DNA of 64,000 nucleotides from Gloeothece verrucosa PCC 7822 (lineage in GTDB: Bacteria > Cyanobacteriota > Cyanobacteriia > Cyanobacteriales > Microcystaceae): positions 1,875,501 through 1,939,500 of the forward strand of contig NC_014501.1 in the NCBI RefSeq assembly GCF_000147335.1. Direction: 5' to 3'. Every line of letters starts with the position of its first letter. Position 1 is the stretch's first letter. Shown piece by piece: positions 1-8,872 of the stretch. The notes below the pieces were generated by a model. It ran no database searches, was not told the DNA's origin, and was given only the letters and a program-made list of their open reading frames with translations. The translations under genes and the position numbers were made by a program.

Positions 1-180
1 ATTGTAGAAGCGATTATTACTTTAGCTCATCATTTACAAATGGATGTGGTGGCTGAAGGAGTGGAAACTGAACAACATTTAAGACAACTTCAACAGTTAG
101 GATGTGAATTCGGCCAGGGCTATTTCTTTTCTAAACCTTTGGAGAGTGAAAAAATTGTTAGTTGGTTGGAAAGGCTTTAA
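1..180 (+). CDS. EAL-domain c-di-GMP phosphodiesterase, C-terminal end only
   Basis: The window opens inside a coding frame that ends at a TAA at 178-180. The 59 residues include VVAEGVET and GQGYFFSKP, two hallmarks of the C-terminal third of EAL domains, which hydrolyse cyclic di-GMP to pGpG. The catalytic Glu of the EAL motif and any N-terminal sensory, GGDEF or receiver domains lie outside the window, so activity and full architecture cannot be judged. The protein would act in the cytoplasm or at the membrane in second-messenger signalling. Confidence 0.85.
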   Translation: MVEAIITLAHHLQMDVVAEGVETEQHLRQLQQLGCEFGQGYFFSKPLESEKIVSWLERL

Positions 181-292
181 TGGTAGGTTGGAAACTCGGA
201 ACGAAACCGATCATTTTTTTCAGCTTTTCAAGTTCATCTAATTCTATATTCCATCGCTTATAATGCTCGAGCATTTCTTGTCTTAGATCCAT
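158..292 (-). CDS. possible 44-aa small protein, antisense to the EAL gene end
   Basis: An ATG at 290-292, preceded by an AGGGA ribosome-binding-like stretch, opens a 44-codon frame. The product begins MDLRQEMLEHYKRW and ends near the motif FQPTIKAFPTN. The composition (charged helix, then a Pro-containing tail) looks protein-like. Its 3' end overlaps the end of the EAL gene by 23 bp. The frame also continues a few codons upstream without a stop, so it could be the remnant of a longer gene. I do not recognise the family; it may be a chance frame. Confidence 0.3.
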   Translation of the reverse strand: MDLRQEMLEHYKRWNIELDELEKLKKMIGFVPSFQPTIKAFPTN

Positions 293-565
293 AACATCCC
301 TGAAATAACACGTTTGTATTTCTTATCGTAGTATAACAAACATAGCGATCGCCTCGTAGTTATGACCTAATTTAGTCTCCGCTCCGATAGCTCTATTCTT
401 AGAGCCTTTTGCTTGAGAGTTAAGCAGTGATGTGATCAAAAACACACACTTGTACTATAAGTAATCATTGCTCAACGTGAGGAAAATCTCACCTATCAAA
501 GAGAAGTTGGGAGACAATTAAAATATAATCCCTAGTCATTTCTTAAAAAAAGTAGGAAGTGAGCC

Positions 566-1009
566 ATGCCGCAAATTTCTGCTATTTCTACTGTCGTCAA
601 GCAACTCGAACCTCTTTTTCAATGGGTTTTAAACGAAGATGAACGCAACCGAAAAGGTTTCTTAAAACAAGAAAACGCTGATGCAGGCTGGGGGACCGAA
701 CGAGTTCCGCACTTTTCAGTACAAATTCGTCTTAGCTCACAATTTATGGTAGAGCTAGAAAATAACTTTTTTCCCGAAGTTGAATTACATTTTAGCTCCT
801 CGTCTACAAGTCCAGAAGAGGCTGACCCGTTTTTGGTGGTTAATGTCTTAGAGGGTTGGTATGACTATGATTGGAGAAGGGAAAATATTGATAAATCACA
901 AGTAATAGCGTCGGCACTAGATTTGACGAACCAAATTAGAGCCGCTTTATCCATTTCTAACTTAAATCAATTCCCAGAGGATGAAAATTCTTTTTGGCTG
1001 GTGGTTTAA
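566..1009 (+). CDS. hypothetical protein, 147 aa
   Basis: ATG at 566 with AGGA about eight bases upstream. The protein is acidic and soluble, with no signal peptide, membrane segment or recognisable catalytic motif. It is rich in aromatic residues, including a Trp-Gly-Thr and a Trp-Tyr-Asp-Tyr-Asp-Trp stretch. A TATAAT-like box lies just upstream (around 523-528), and a small perfect stem (477-481 with 488-492) lies in the leader region. It converges on kaiC. I do not recognise the family and assign no function. Confidence 0.65.
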   Translation: MPQISAISTVVKQLEPLFQWVLNEDERNRKGFLKQENADAGWGTERVPHFSVQIRLSSQFMVELENNFFPEVELHFSSSSTSPEEADPFLVVNVLEGWYDYDWRRENIDKSQVIASALDLTNQIRAALSISNLNQFPEDENSFWLVV

Positions 1010-1038
1010 AGCTTCGCTCTCGAACAGGCAAGACTAAT

Positions 1039-1066
1039 GCTCCCTCAAGAGAGGTTAAGAGGGAGC
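1039..1066. terminator. stem-loop between convergent gene and kaiC
   Basis: Perfect 8-bp inverted repeat GCTCCCTC (1039-1046) and GAGGGAGC (1059-1066) with a 12-nt loop. It sits between the stop of the plus-strand gene (1009) and the stop of kaiC (1072), where a bidirectional terminator would be expected. No long T-run follows, so termination strength is uncertain. Confidence 0.5.
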
Positions 1067-1071
1067 CAAGT

Positions 1072-2634
1072 TTATTCGTCGAGAGTCTTATCCTTAACCC
1101 CTCGAACAATACGAGACAATTCGGTCTTTTCATCCACCGTAATGCGCGTTGGGGAGCCGCTAATAATGCGCTCATAATTGCGAAAAGAGTCTTTAATTTC
1201 TGCCCCATCTTGACTAATACTGTATTCTCGAATTCCCTTATCATGCCAAGATCCCCGCATTTTAAAGACATTAATAGCCCGAGACATTTCGCCTTTAATT
1301 TCTACATATTGCAGCATGATAATAGTATCAGTAATGGTAGAAATATGAGACTCAGTAATTGAATGAGCGCCCATAAACTGATCGGTGGTATTGGTAAAAA
1401 AGCCAGTAATTTCTTCTTGTTTAGCGTAACCCGTCACACCGATGACAAACTGTCTAAAAGCATTATTGGTTACGCCTCTAGCCAGTGCCGACAGAGAATC
1501 AATGGCGATGCGAGAGGGTTTAAAAATGGCAATTTCTGACTTAATAATTTGTAAATGGTCTTCTAAACCGGCTGATTCTGGATAAGAACACAGGAGTTTT
1601 AGCAATCCTTTTTTTTCCATCTCCTCAAAATCAATACCCCATGAGCCGGCATTTCGAGATAATTGGGCGCGAGATTCTTCATAAGCAAAGAGGATCGCTC
1701 TTTCTCCTCGGCGACACCCTTCTTCTAAAAATTTACTGACCAATAATGTTTTGCCGGTTCCAGTCGCTCCAGTGGCCAGGATAATAGAATCTTTAAAGAA
1801 ACCGCCGCCACACATTTCGTCAAGAGTTTTAACACCTGAAGAAATGCGGACATTAGAAGAGCGTTGAGTAAGCCGCATCGCGCCGAGAGGAAAGATATTG
1901 ATTCCATCATTGGTAATAGTAAAAGGATACTCTCCTTTCATGTGGGTCGTTCCCCGCAATTTGAGAATTTCGGCAGTTCGGCGACGACGTTCTCCTTCTA
2001 AAACGTTGCGAAGGACAACCACATTATCCGAGACAAATTCTTCTACACCAAAACGGGCGATCGGTCCGTATTCTTCCACTCGCTCGGTGGTCATAATGGA
2101 GGTGACTTTTAATTGTTTGAGTCGCGCCACGAGGCGAAAAATTTCCCGACGGACTACTGACACGGCTTCATATTGTTGAAAAACGGCTGTTACCGAGTCC
2201 ACTGAAACTAATTTTGCTTTATATTTTTTGACGGCATATTGAATGCGTTCAATGAGGGCAGAAAGGTCGAAACTGCCTACCACTTCTTGCCCTTCGGGAT
2301 CGGGGGAAGCATCTAAAATAAACAGTTTTCCTTCGTCAATTAATTGGTTTAAATCCCAACCAAAACTATGAGCATTTTGGATAATATCATTAGGAGATTC
2401 TTCAAAGGTGACAAATAATCCTGGGTAATCAAAATATTTAATTCCATGATAAAGAAATTGAATAGCTAATAAGGTTTTTCCCGTTCCCGAAGTGCCGCTC
2501 ACTAGAGTGGTTCGTCCTACCGGTAAACCTCCATGACTAATTTCATCAAATCCTTCGATCATGGTCCGAATTTTTCGGACTCCTTTGGAGGTGACCTTGT
2601 ATTTTTGTTGTCTGCTGGGAATGGGTTCATTCAT
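1072..2634 (-). CDS. kaiC: circadian clock ATPase/kinase KaiC
   Basis: 520 residues, within one residue of Synechococcus elongatus KaiC (519). KaiC is the hexameric core oscillator protein: an ATPase, autokinase and autophosphatase. It has two tandem RecA-like domains. CI has Walker A GTSGTGKT (47-54) and the catalytic Glu pair E78/E79. CII has GATGTGKT (289-296) and E319/E320. The phosphorylation sites are conserved as S432/T433, equivalent to S431/T432 of S. elongatus, with the third phosphosite Thr at 427. The C-terminal A-loop and tail bound by KaiA are intact. The start is ATG at 2632-2634. It is the last gene of kaiA-kaiB-kaiC, with 65 bp between kaiB and kaiC. All key residues are present, so it should be functional. 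Confidence 0.98.
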   Translation of the reverse strand: MNEPIPSRQQKYKVTSKGVRKIRTMIEGFDEISHGGLPVGRTTLVSGTSGTGKTLLAIQFLYHGIKYFDYPGLFVTFEESPNDIIQNAHSFGWDLNQLIDEGKLFILDASPDPEGQEVVGSFDLSALIERIQYAVKKYKAKLVSVDSVTAVFQQYEAVSVVRREIFRLVARLKQLKVTSIMTTERVEEYGPIARFGVEEFVSDNVVVLRNVLEGERRRRTAEILKLRGTTHMKGEYPFTITNDGINIFPLGAMRLTQRSSNVRISSGVKTLDEMCGGGFFKDSIILATGATGTGKTLLVSKFLEEGCRRGERAILFAYEESRAQLSRNAGSWGIDFEEMEKKGLLKLLCSYPESAGLEDHLQIIKSEIAIFKPSRIAIDSLSALARGVTNNAFRQFVIGVTGYAKQEEITGFFTNTTDQFMGAHSITESHISTITDTIIMLQYVEIKGEMSRAINVFKMRGSWHDKGIREYSISQDGAEIKDSFRNYERIISGSPTRITVDEKTELSRIVRGVKDKTLDE

Positions 2635-2699
2635 CTTTGTTTAATCAACCAATCCTAAATTAATTATTTTGTTGAGGGAGTTTTAAAAAATGGTTCTAT

Positions 2700-3020
2700 T
2701 TAAAAGTCTAATTCGGCTTCTCTATCTTGGATTTCATCATAGAGAAGATCTAATCCTATTAAGACTTTTTCTCGATCAGATAGATCCCCAATAATTTTCC
2801 GAACCGGAGGCGGTAAAACTTTGGCTAGTGTTGGGGTTGCTAAAATTTTATCTTCCTCAGCCAGTTGAGGATTTTTTAGCACATCGATCACTTTTAAGGC
2901 ATAAACCCCTTGAAATTCTTGTTCCAAAATAGTTTTCAAAGTTTTTAAAGCCCTAACCGAGTTAGGGGTGTTACCAGCCACATAGAGTTTCAGAACATAA
3001 GTCTTTCTAAAAGTATTCAT
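2700..3020 (-). CDS. kaiB: circadian clock protein KaiB
   Basis: Thioredoxin-like, fold-switching protein that binds phosphorylated KaiC, sequesters KaiA and so starts dephosphorylation. The body is nearly identical to known KaiB, with [18 protein letters not shown] near the N-terminus, [20 protein letters not shown] in the middle, and [16 protein letters not shown] late. I chose the ATG at 3018-3020 ([11 protein letters not shown], 106 aa), which matches the family's usual length and start. A longer frame opens at a TTG at 3048-3050 and would add ten residues without family support. The region upstream of the ATG shows no clear ribosome-binding site, so translation may be coupled to kaiA, which ends 36 bp upstream. 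Confidence 0.97.
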   Translation of the reverse strand: MNTFRKTYVLKLYVAGNTPNSVRALKTLKTILEQEFQGVYALKVIDVLKNPQLAEEDKILATPTLAKVLPPPVRKIIGDLSDREKVLIGLDLLYDEIQDREAELDF

Positions 3021-3056
3021 AGGGGTACTAAAATCTGTTTTTATTGGCAATTTTTA

Positions 3057-4019
3057 TTAATCAATTCTAAATAATAATTCATAAGGTATATCTTCTCTAG
3101 GAATCGAACGACGGTACATTTCTCCTAAATGGGCGAGAATATCAATGAGAGCCAAGCGATAATCCAGTAAAATTTCTTCGCTTCTTCCTTCGAGTTTTAG
3201 TTGCTGAGAAAATTCATCCATTAACTCCATGTGAATTTCTAAAATTTGGGAAACTGAAATATCGGCAAAAAAGCAACGATTTACAAATTGATCGATCGCC
3301 TGATTAACCGGAAAATCTTGGGAAAAATAATTGATAATTACCTCTCGATAATCTGAGCTTAATAGTGCGAGAAGTTCTTTTTTGTCACTGGAAGATAGAT
3401 TTCGATAAAAATGCTCTGAATTTCTCTTATAGTATACTCCTAAATAACCTAATCGTTCTTTGAGTTTTTCGGCAAGACGACGCTGTTGAAGCAGCAAAAA
3501 ATTTTGCTTCTCTTCGATAAGATTCGGTTTACTTCGACTCAGAGATTGTTCGGAAATAGAACAATTCGGGCCTAAATGAAGAAACCGAGTAATGGCCTGA
3601 TCGATAACCGAAGCGATATCTTCTAGTTCATTTATCTTAAAACGGATTTCAGCCGAATGATACAGAAAAGTGGGAGCATCTTTTGGCGACGAGGGGGATT
3701 CTTCTGGCAAGCGGCTTTCGGCGATCGCCGGCGGCGTAGCATTATACAATTCAGATAATGAAGTTGAAGGACTTTCCAGCAAGACCACAGGCAGTAAAAC
3801 CCCTTCCTCATAGAGTTGGTTAAATAGAGGAAGAAGGGTGGGCAGTTTTAACACCACCAGACAATCAATTTTGTCTTTATTTTCCTCGATTGCCTCGAGT
3901 AACTCATCCATTGAGTTGACAAAAATGAGAGTATAACGCTCTGTACTCAGTAAGCGTGTCAAAGACTGAGCAATAGAGGTTTCGGGTACAAATAAATAGA
4001 TAGTCAGTCTAAAATGCAA
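3057..4019 (-). CDS. kaiA: circadian clock protein KaiA
   Basis: KaiA stimulates KaiC autophosphorylation by binding its A-loop. This is the long two-domain form. An N-terminal pseudo-receiver (about residues 1-145 from this start) is joined by a low-complexity Pro/Ser linker to the all-helical C-terminal domain. The latter contains RLGYLGVYYKR, EIHMELMDEF, LEGRSEEILLDYR and the family-end MYRRSIPRE. No ATG is available at the start. The TTG at 4017-4019 places the LTIYLFVPE strand four residues in, as in S. elongatus KaiA, and gives 320 aa. Another TTG at 4044-4046 would add nine residues. KaiA has about ten extra C-terminal residues after SIPRE. It is the first gene of the kai operon. Confidence 0.95.
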   Translation of the reverse strand: MHFRLTIYLFVPETSIAQSLTRLLSTERYTLIFVNSMDELLEAIEENKDKIDCLVVLKLPTLLPLFNQLYEEGVLLPVVLLESPSTSLSELYNATPPAIAESRLPEESPSSPKDAPTFLYHSAEIRFKINELEDIASVIDQAITRFLHLGPNCSISEQSLSRSKPNLIEEKQNFLLLQQRRLAEKLKERLGYLGVYYKRNSEHFYRNLSSSDKKELLALLSSDYREVIINYFSQDFPVNQAIDQFVNRCFFADISVSQILEIHMELMDEFSQQLKLEGRSEEILLDYRLALIDILAHLGEMYRRSIPREDIPYELLFRID

Positions 4020-4397
4020 GGGCTTTTTCTCTATAACGACGAACAATAGATAATACAGAGGCGGGGGATACAGTGGGGATGATTAAATGAAGTTGACACC
4101 ATTGAGCGATAGGACTCCAAGCTAGTAGTTGTTAAAACGTTAACATTTATTGCTTCTTTCTTATAAATTGTAATTAATTGTAAGGTAATAGTGTATGTCT
4201 CCCCTTGAATCAGGTCATAATAAAGATTGAGGCTCACTCCTTCAGAAGGCTTATCAGATTAACGCAAGTGGCTAAAATGTTCAATCACGACAGACAGTTG
4301 AGAAAAAACTGTTTAAAGTGAAGAGATCACAATCACTGCTAAGTATGTTAACAGCACTGAGTTCGGAGTCCTCTAGTCCCTGGTAGATGAGTGATTC
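4020..4397. promoter_or_regulatory. divergent promoter region between kaiA and the hybrid kinase
   Basis: About 380 bp without a supported gene, separating kaiA (minus) and the histidine kinase (plus). It must hold the kaiA promoter and probably the kinase promoter. A palindromic TGTTAAAACGTTAACA sits at roughly 4132-4147 and is a candidate regulator site. I do not see an unambiguous -35/-10 pair. The assignment as promoter region rests on gene orientation. Confidence 0.5.
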
Positions 4398-6965
4398 ATG
4401 TTTAGTTCTACTGTAACTCTTGATCATTTTATTCAACCTGTTCCTATTTTTGAACCAACCACTGATTTAGACATGATCTTAGCTATCTTCCAGTCTAAAC
4501 CAGATGAGGTGATAGCTGTGGTCAATGAACAGGGCAAGCTGATGGGGACCATAAGCGGCTCTCATCTGCTTCAATATTTACCCCAATGGTTATCGTATCA
4601 GTTATCTGGTAAAGAGCGACAGTTACAGCAGTGCTTGAATGAGTGTAAAAACTTACTCAATCCTTTGATCACCTTACCCGCTCAGATGAGTGTGGGAGAA
4701 TTTGGCTTATCTTTACCTGAAAGTCCAACTGCGCCCCATCATCTTCAATCTTATGCTTTAGTAGATCAGCAAGAAAAGTTTTTAGGACTCCTCAATGGCT
4801 GGAAATTACTGAAGTTTCTTTTTTCTGGGGGCGAGAGTTCTATTCATCAATCACAAAAGAATAACGAGTCTAAACTTGAACAACTCCTATTTGAATTTCT
4901 CGAACAATTGCCCATTCCGGTGCTGGTGTCTTCGCAAAAAGGACAAGTAGCCTATCAAAATTCTAGCTGGCATCAACAACTAGGGGATTACCTTCCCTAC
5001 GATCAGGTCAATCCTAGTTTTTGTCCCTATTTTTCTTTAGTTCCCCTCAGTACAAAGAAGGCAACTTATCCCGAAAAAACGGTAAATTTGGCTGATATAC
5101 CGGAATCAGAATCGGTTAAAGGCCGTGTTTTGACTAGCGTGCAACTGCTGTCTCGTCAAGGGCAACAGGAACAATCTAATCATCGAGTCGCATTAGAAAA
5201 GTCGGATTTATCCGCAAGGCAACCCCGAAATCGGGCACCGGAATTGCTCAGTCCCACTCTATCTAAATCTTGCAGCCATCTGCCTTGGCAATTTATTAAA
5301 GTTCCTTTGTCATTTAAAAGCCTTCCTTCTTCTGTTGAACCCAGTTGGTTAGTCATGGCGTTAGACATAACACAACACCAGCGAGTTTGTCAAGATCTAG
5401 CTTTGAAAAATTCTGAGTTAATTCAACTCAATCGCCTCAAAGACGAATTTTTTACTTGTATTAGCCATGAACTGAAATCTCCCCTCACGAGTGTGATAGG
5501 TCTATCGAGTCTTTTAAAAGAACAAAAATTAGGCAGTCTCAATGAACGTCAAGTCCGCTACAGCGAGTTGATTTATCATAGTGGGCGACAGTTAATGATG
5601 TTAGTTAATGATCTGCTCGATTTAACTCGACTAGAAACCGGACAGCTAAAACTCAAACCGATTCCCCTCGACGTGAAAACCATCTGCCAACAAGCTTATC
5701 AGACCTTTGAAGAAAGAAATAAGGGAAAAATTGACTTTCCTATCCCTTTTACTTTAGAAATTGACCCAGGCATCGAACAAATCGTCGCGGATGAACTGCG
5801 GATGCAACAGATGTTGTTCCACTTGCTCGATAACGCCATTAAATTAAGTAACTCAGATGGGGAAATCGGATTAAAGGTCAATCGTTGGGAAAACTGGTTG
5901 GCCTTTACAGTATGGGATACCGGCCTAGGGATTCCTGAAGATTCTCAAAATTTACTGTTTCAACAATGGCAATCTCAAGAAAATCCTTTGAGTGAACAGT
6001 TAGAAGGAACCGGTTTAGGATTAGTGTTAACCCAACGGTTAGCTAAAGCTCATGGTGGCGAGATCTCATTTATTTCTAGAAAAGGTCGCGGCAGTCAATT
6101 TACTTTATTATTGCCCATCAGTTTGACTCAACAAACCCTAGAGGACAGCCGAAAAACGACGATTACTCAAATATATCCTTTGGTATTAGTGGTAGAGTCG
6201 ATTTCTACCAGCATTGAACAAATGACCGATTTACTCACTCGTTTAGGATATCGAGTGGTGATCGCTCGTACCGGCACAGAAGCGTTAGAAAAAGCCCGGC
6301 AATTGCAGCCAGCAACGATTTTTCTTAATCCTTTATTACCCGTTTTGTCCGGTTGGGATGTCCTAAAGTTACTTAAATCCGATCCCGCCACAAAACAGAT
6401 TAAAGTCATTGTTACATCATTCCATTGTGATCAGCCCCATAGCGAAAAAGTCGGGGCTGACGGCTTTTTGAGTTTACCTGTAGAAGAATCGAATTTACAA
6501 GCCATTCTCCATAAAGCTGATCCGATTGTATTGCCTCAACTGGATCACTTGACGATTTTGCGGCTTCATCCGGACTTAGAACAAAGTGATTGGATGGGAT
6601 CAGTGATAGATTCTCAGTTTGATTCCTGTTTGGGAAAACAATTATCTCAGTTAAATTGCCGTCTTTTGGAAGCGGATAGTTTAGAGCAAGCGGAGATGAT
6701 TGCTAGTGTTTGGGATATCAATGTGGTTGTTTTAGATGGCAGAAGTCTTGAAGATCCTTGGAATTATTTACTGGGTTTAAGTCAATGTGAAAATTTAGCG
6801 GCTTTACCTTTAGTCACTTTAGATACTGAAATAACTTCCTCAGCCAATAAAATAGAAAAATTATCTGTATTTCCCTGTCTACTTCCCTATCATGAAAATA
6901 AAATTGAACAATTATTAGAAGTGATTCAAATTGCGGCTAGAACTCGGTTAAACATACACCATTAA
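4398..6965 (+). CDS. hybrid histidine kinase with CBS pair, PAS and pseudo-receiver
   Basis: 855 aa, soluble, no membrane segments. Order: a CBS-pair-like region (about 10-145), a PAS-like segment (about 165-330), then a HisKA domain with ISHELKSP around phospho-His 357. The HATPase domain follows, with N-box Asn 479, G1 DTGLG from 507 and G2 GTGLGL 537-542. A receiver-like domain spans about 595-708, and a second receiver-like C-terminal module covers about 715-850. The kinase core looks active. The receiver is not: the phospho-acceptor Asp is Asn 644, the acidic pair is replaced by VVE, and the conserved Lys before Pro is missing. Divergent from kaiA. A pseudo-receiver after a kinase recalls CikA, but the CikA GAF domain is absent. 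A role in clock input or output is inference from position. Confidence 0.88.
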   Translation: MFSSTVTLDHFIQPVPIFEPTTDLDMILAIFQSKPDEVIAVVNEQGKLMGTISGSHLLQYLPQWLSYQLSGKERQLQQCLNECKNLLNPLITLPAQMSVGEFGLSLPESPTAPHHLQSYALVDQQEKFLGLLNGWKLLKFLFSGGESSIHQSQKNNESKLEQLLFEFLEQLPIPVLVSSQKGQVAYQNSSWHQQLGDYLPYDQVNPSFCPYFSLVPLSTKKATYPEKTVNLADIPESESVKGRVLTSVQLLSRQGQQEQSNHRVALEKSDLSARQPRNRAPELLSPTLSKSCSHLPWQFIKVPLSFKSLPSSVEPSWLVMALDITQHQRVCQDLALKNSELIQLNRLKDEFFTCISHELKSPLTSVIGLSSLLKEQKLGSLNERQVRYSELIYHSGRQLMMLVNDLLDLTRLETGQLKLKPIPLDVKTICQQAYQTFEERNKGKIDFPIPFTLEIDPGIEQIVADELRMQQMLFHLLDNAIKLSNSDGEIGLKVNRWENWLAFTVWDTGLGIPEDSQNLLFQQWQSQENPLSEQLEGTGLGLVLTQRLAKAHGGEISFISRKGRGSQFTLLLPISLTQQTLEDSRKTTITQIYPLVLVVESISTSIEQMTDLLTRLGYRVVIARTGTEALEKARQLQPATIFLNPLLPVLSGWDVLKLLKSDPATKQIKVIVTSFHCDQPHSEKVGADGFLSLPVEESNLQAILHKADPIVLPQLDHLTILRLHPDLEQSDWMGSVIDSQFDSCLGKQLSQLNCRLLEADSLEQAEMIASVWDINVVVLDGRSLEDPWNYLLGLSQCENLAALPLVTLDTEITSSANKIEKLSVFPCLLPYHENKIEQLLEVIQIAARTRLNIHH

Positions 6966-7085
6966 ACTCAAATCTACCCAGGTAAGAAACAAAATTTTTC
7001 AGAAAATTAGAGAATGATTAAATGAGCAAAGTTACAGAGGTTTAAATAGTCTAATCCTAAGGATATATTCGAAAGTTAAATGGCT

Positions 7086-7982
7086 TCAATCTTGATCATC
7101 GAGAGAGTCATTTTTCTTTCGTTTAATAGAGGCTAGTCCTATTCCGAAAAAGATCACAGTTCCTATGCCTATAGAGGGTTCAGGAATTTCTATTCCTTTA
7201 ATATAATCTATACCGGCATCTACATCGGCTTGTCCAGTCAATTCCACTTGAACAGACTTAATAGATTTAAAACTAATATTATTGTAATTGGCAAAATCAG
7301 TTAGGCTAAATTGGGCTAACCCTCCTGTTCCTATAGCTGTTGTCGATGCGGCTGAATCAAAAATATCTATTGTTCCGTTGCTATTCTTTTTAGCAACCCG
7401 AGTTAAAGAAGCAATTTTATTATTAATATCAGTAATGGTGAATTTAATATCTAGTCTAGTATTGAGACTCAGGAGTTTCATCCGGAAATAGTCAATATGA
7501 TACTGACTGCCCAAGGACCAATCTCCGACTCCCGCACCTGTCAGTCCATTAGTCGCATCCCCGGCATTGTACAGCAACATCGCTTTACTAACGACATTAG
7601 TGGAGTTGGTAAGGGTTAAAGAATCTGCTACAGGATCAACAGAGAGACTAGCGGCAGTAGGAAGTTTGAGGGGGTTTTGCAAAGGATTATTGAATTGAAG
7701 GGTACGTACACTCCCCAAAACCTCTGAAAGACCCGATTGAGTAACGCTCTTAGGCAGTGTGATATTTTGACCCACACTCACCTTTTGTTGAACGGTAGGA
7801 CTATTGGTATAGTTGAAAGAATCAAGGTAGAAATTGGCTGCCTTAACTGGGCTGAGATTAAAGCTTAGAGCGCCCATCGCTAATGCGGGTATGAGTAACC
7901 GTTTGAATATCACCACTGTATTATGGATTTTATTAAGAGGGTACAGTGATAGTATTCCCAAAAACTTTGTTTGTTTTAGCAT
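7086..7982 (-). CDS. PEP-CTERM sorted exported protein
   Basis: 298 aa. A signal peptide ends near SPVKA-ANF, and the C-terminus carries a classic PEP-CTERM tail: IPEPS (266-270), a hydrophobic helix, then SIKRKK. Such proteins are exported, processed by an exosortase and delivered to the cell surface or matrix. The mature part is Ser/Thr/Asn-rich and beta-strand-like with no recognisable enzyme domain. The ATG at 7980-7982 gives an N-terminal stretch of about 27 residues before the hydrophobic core, so the true start may be internal. No exosortase gene lies in this window. Confidence 0.85.
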   Translation of the reverse strand: MLKQTKFLGILSLYPLNKIHNTVVIFKRLLIPALAMGALSFNLSPVKAANFYLDSFNYTNSPTVQQKVSVGQNITLPKSVTQSGLSEVLGSVRTLQFNNPLQNPLKLPTAASLSVDPVADSLTLTNSTNVVSKAMLLYNAGDATNGLTGAGVGDWSLGSQYHIDYFRMKLLSLNTRLDIKFTITDINNKIASLTRVAKKNSNGTIDIFDSAASTTAIGTGGLAQFSLTDFANYNNISFKSIKSVQVELTGQADVDAGIDYIKGIEIPEPSIGIGTVIFFGIGLASIKRKKNDSLDDQD

Positions 7983-8225
7983 TACCTGAAAAAATTTTTT
8001 TGAGAAAAGCTAAGTATATTGACATAAATAAAGCCATCTATGTTAAGAAATATAAAACTACTGAAATCCTTTGCTGTTGCCCTTCGGGTGTTGCCGTGCT
8101 ACCCAGTTAACTTTAATGAGTGTCCACCTATTTAGAGTGGTGATGGAGGAGTTATTAACCTCTAGCTAATAATGTTAGGCTGACAATAATCAATAATATT
8201 GCCCTAAATTAATTCAACAACAATT

Positions 8226-8762
8226 ATGTATTTTGACGAACCTTCTTCTCGACGTTTTCCTAAAGTTCCTCTAGATCGACGAGCTTATGCTTTTTTAATC
8301 GATTTCGTCAGCGTTTGGTTAATCAGTTCAATCGCTAGTGGTGCTTGGTTCATACAGTTATTAGTATTTATGATCAGTTGGTTTCTGTTGCGGGTAGTGG
8401 TAGTGGAAAAAAATAAGGGGCAAAGCTTGGGACGTTGGGCCTTAGATATGAAAGTGATTGATGGTCGATTTAAACGTATTCCAGGAATTGTCGAGTTAGC
8501 CAAACGAGAGGGAATTGTTGGCTTAGGGGCTGCGATCGCTATGATCGGGTTAAATATTAATTTTAAAAATGTCCTTTCGATGCTGCTGCTAGTTTCCCCT
8601 TTATTAGTAGATTGTGGGGTGGCCGTAGGGGATGAAGAGTTTAACCAGGCCTTTCACGATCAGATTGCTGGCACAGTGATCATTCAGACTAAGCGAGGTT
8701 TTTCTCTGGATTTACGTCTGAGAAGAATCTGGTGGGAAGTCAGGGGTAAGTTAAGGAAATAG
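8226..8762 (+). CDS. RDD family membrane protein
   Basis: 178 aa. The RDD signature is visible as DRRAYAFLIDF near residue 17, and the characteristic GQSLGRWALDMKV lies after the first hydrophobic helices. A second hydrophobic stretch (about 95-135) gives a small integral membrane protein with three to four helices and a basic C-terminus. RDD proteins are poorly understood; some have been linked to ion exchange, but the substrate cannot be read here. ATG at 8226. A stem-loop follows the stop. Confidence 0.85.
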   Translation: MYFDEPSSRRFPKVPLDRRAYAFLIDFVSVWLISSIASGAWFIQLLVFMISWFLLRVVVVEKNKGQSLGRWALDMKVIDGRFKRIPGIVELAKREGIVGLGAAIAMIGLNINFKNVLSMLLLVSPLLVDCGVAVGDEEFNQAFHDQIAGTVIIQTKRGFSLDLRLRRIWWEVRGKLRK

Positions 8763-8782
8763 TTGAACACCGAGCGTAATAC

Positions 8783-8804
8783 GGGACGATGGTAGCCCCG
8801 TCCC
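8783..8804 (+). terminator. stem-loop after the RDD gene
   Basis: Perfect inverted repeat GGGACG (8783-8788) and CGTCCC (8799-8804) with a 10-nt loop, followed by a short pyrimidine run. It starts 20 bp after the RDD stop codon, so it is a plausible, though weak, terminator. Confidence 0.4.
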
Positions 8805-8872
8805 TTCTCTATCGCTCAGGGCAAGATTTTCAAATCGGGGCGGAAATCGGACGCGACGGATTTATTCCTTCG

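Noticed and set aside
4031..4237. 68-codon minus-strand frame upstream of kaiA.
   Set aside because: GTG start fused to its own ribosome-binding-like bases, overlap with the kaiA start, and no protein-like features.
4398..6965. Calling the kinase CikA.
   Set aside because: No GAF domain and a different N-terminus (CBS pair, PAS); only the pseudo-receiver after the kinase is shared.
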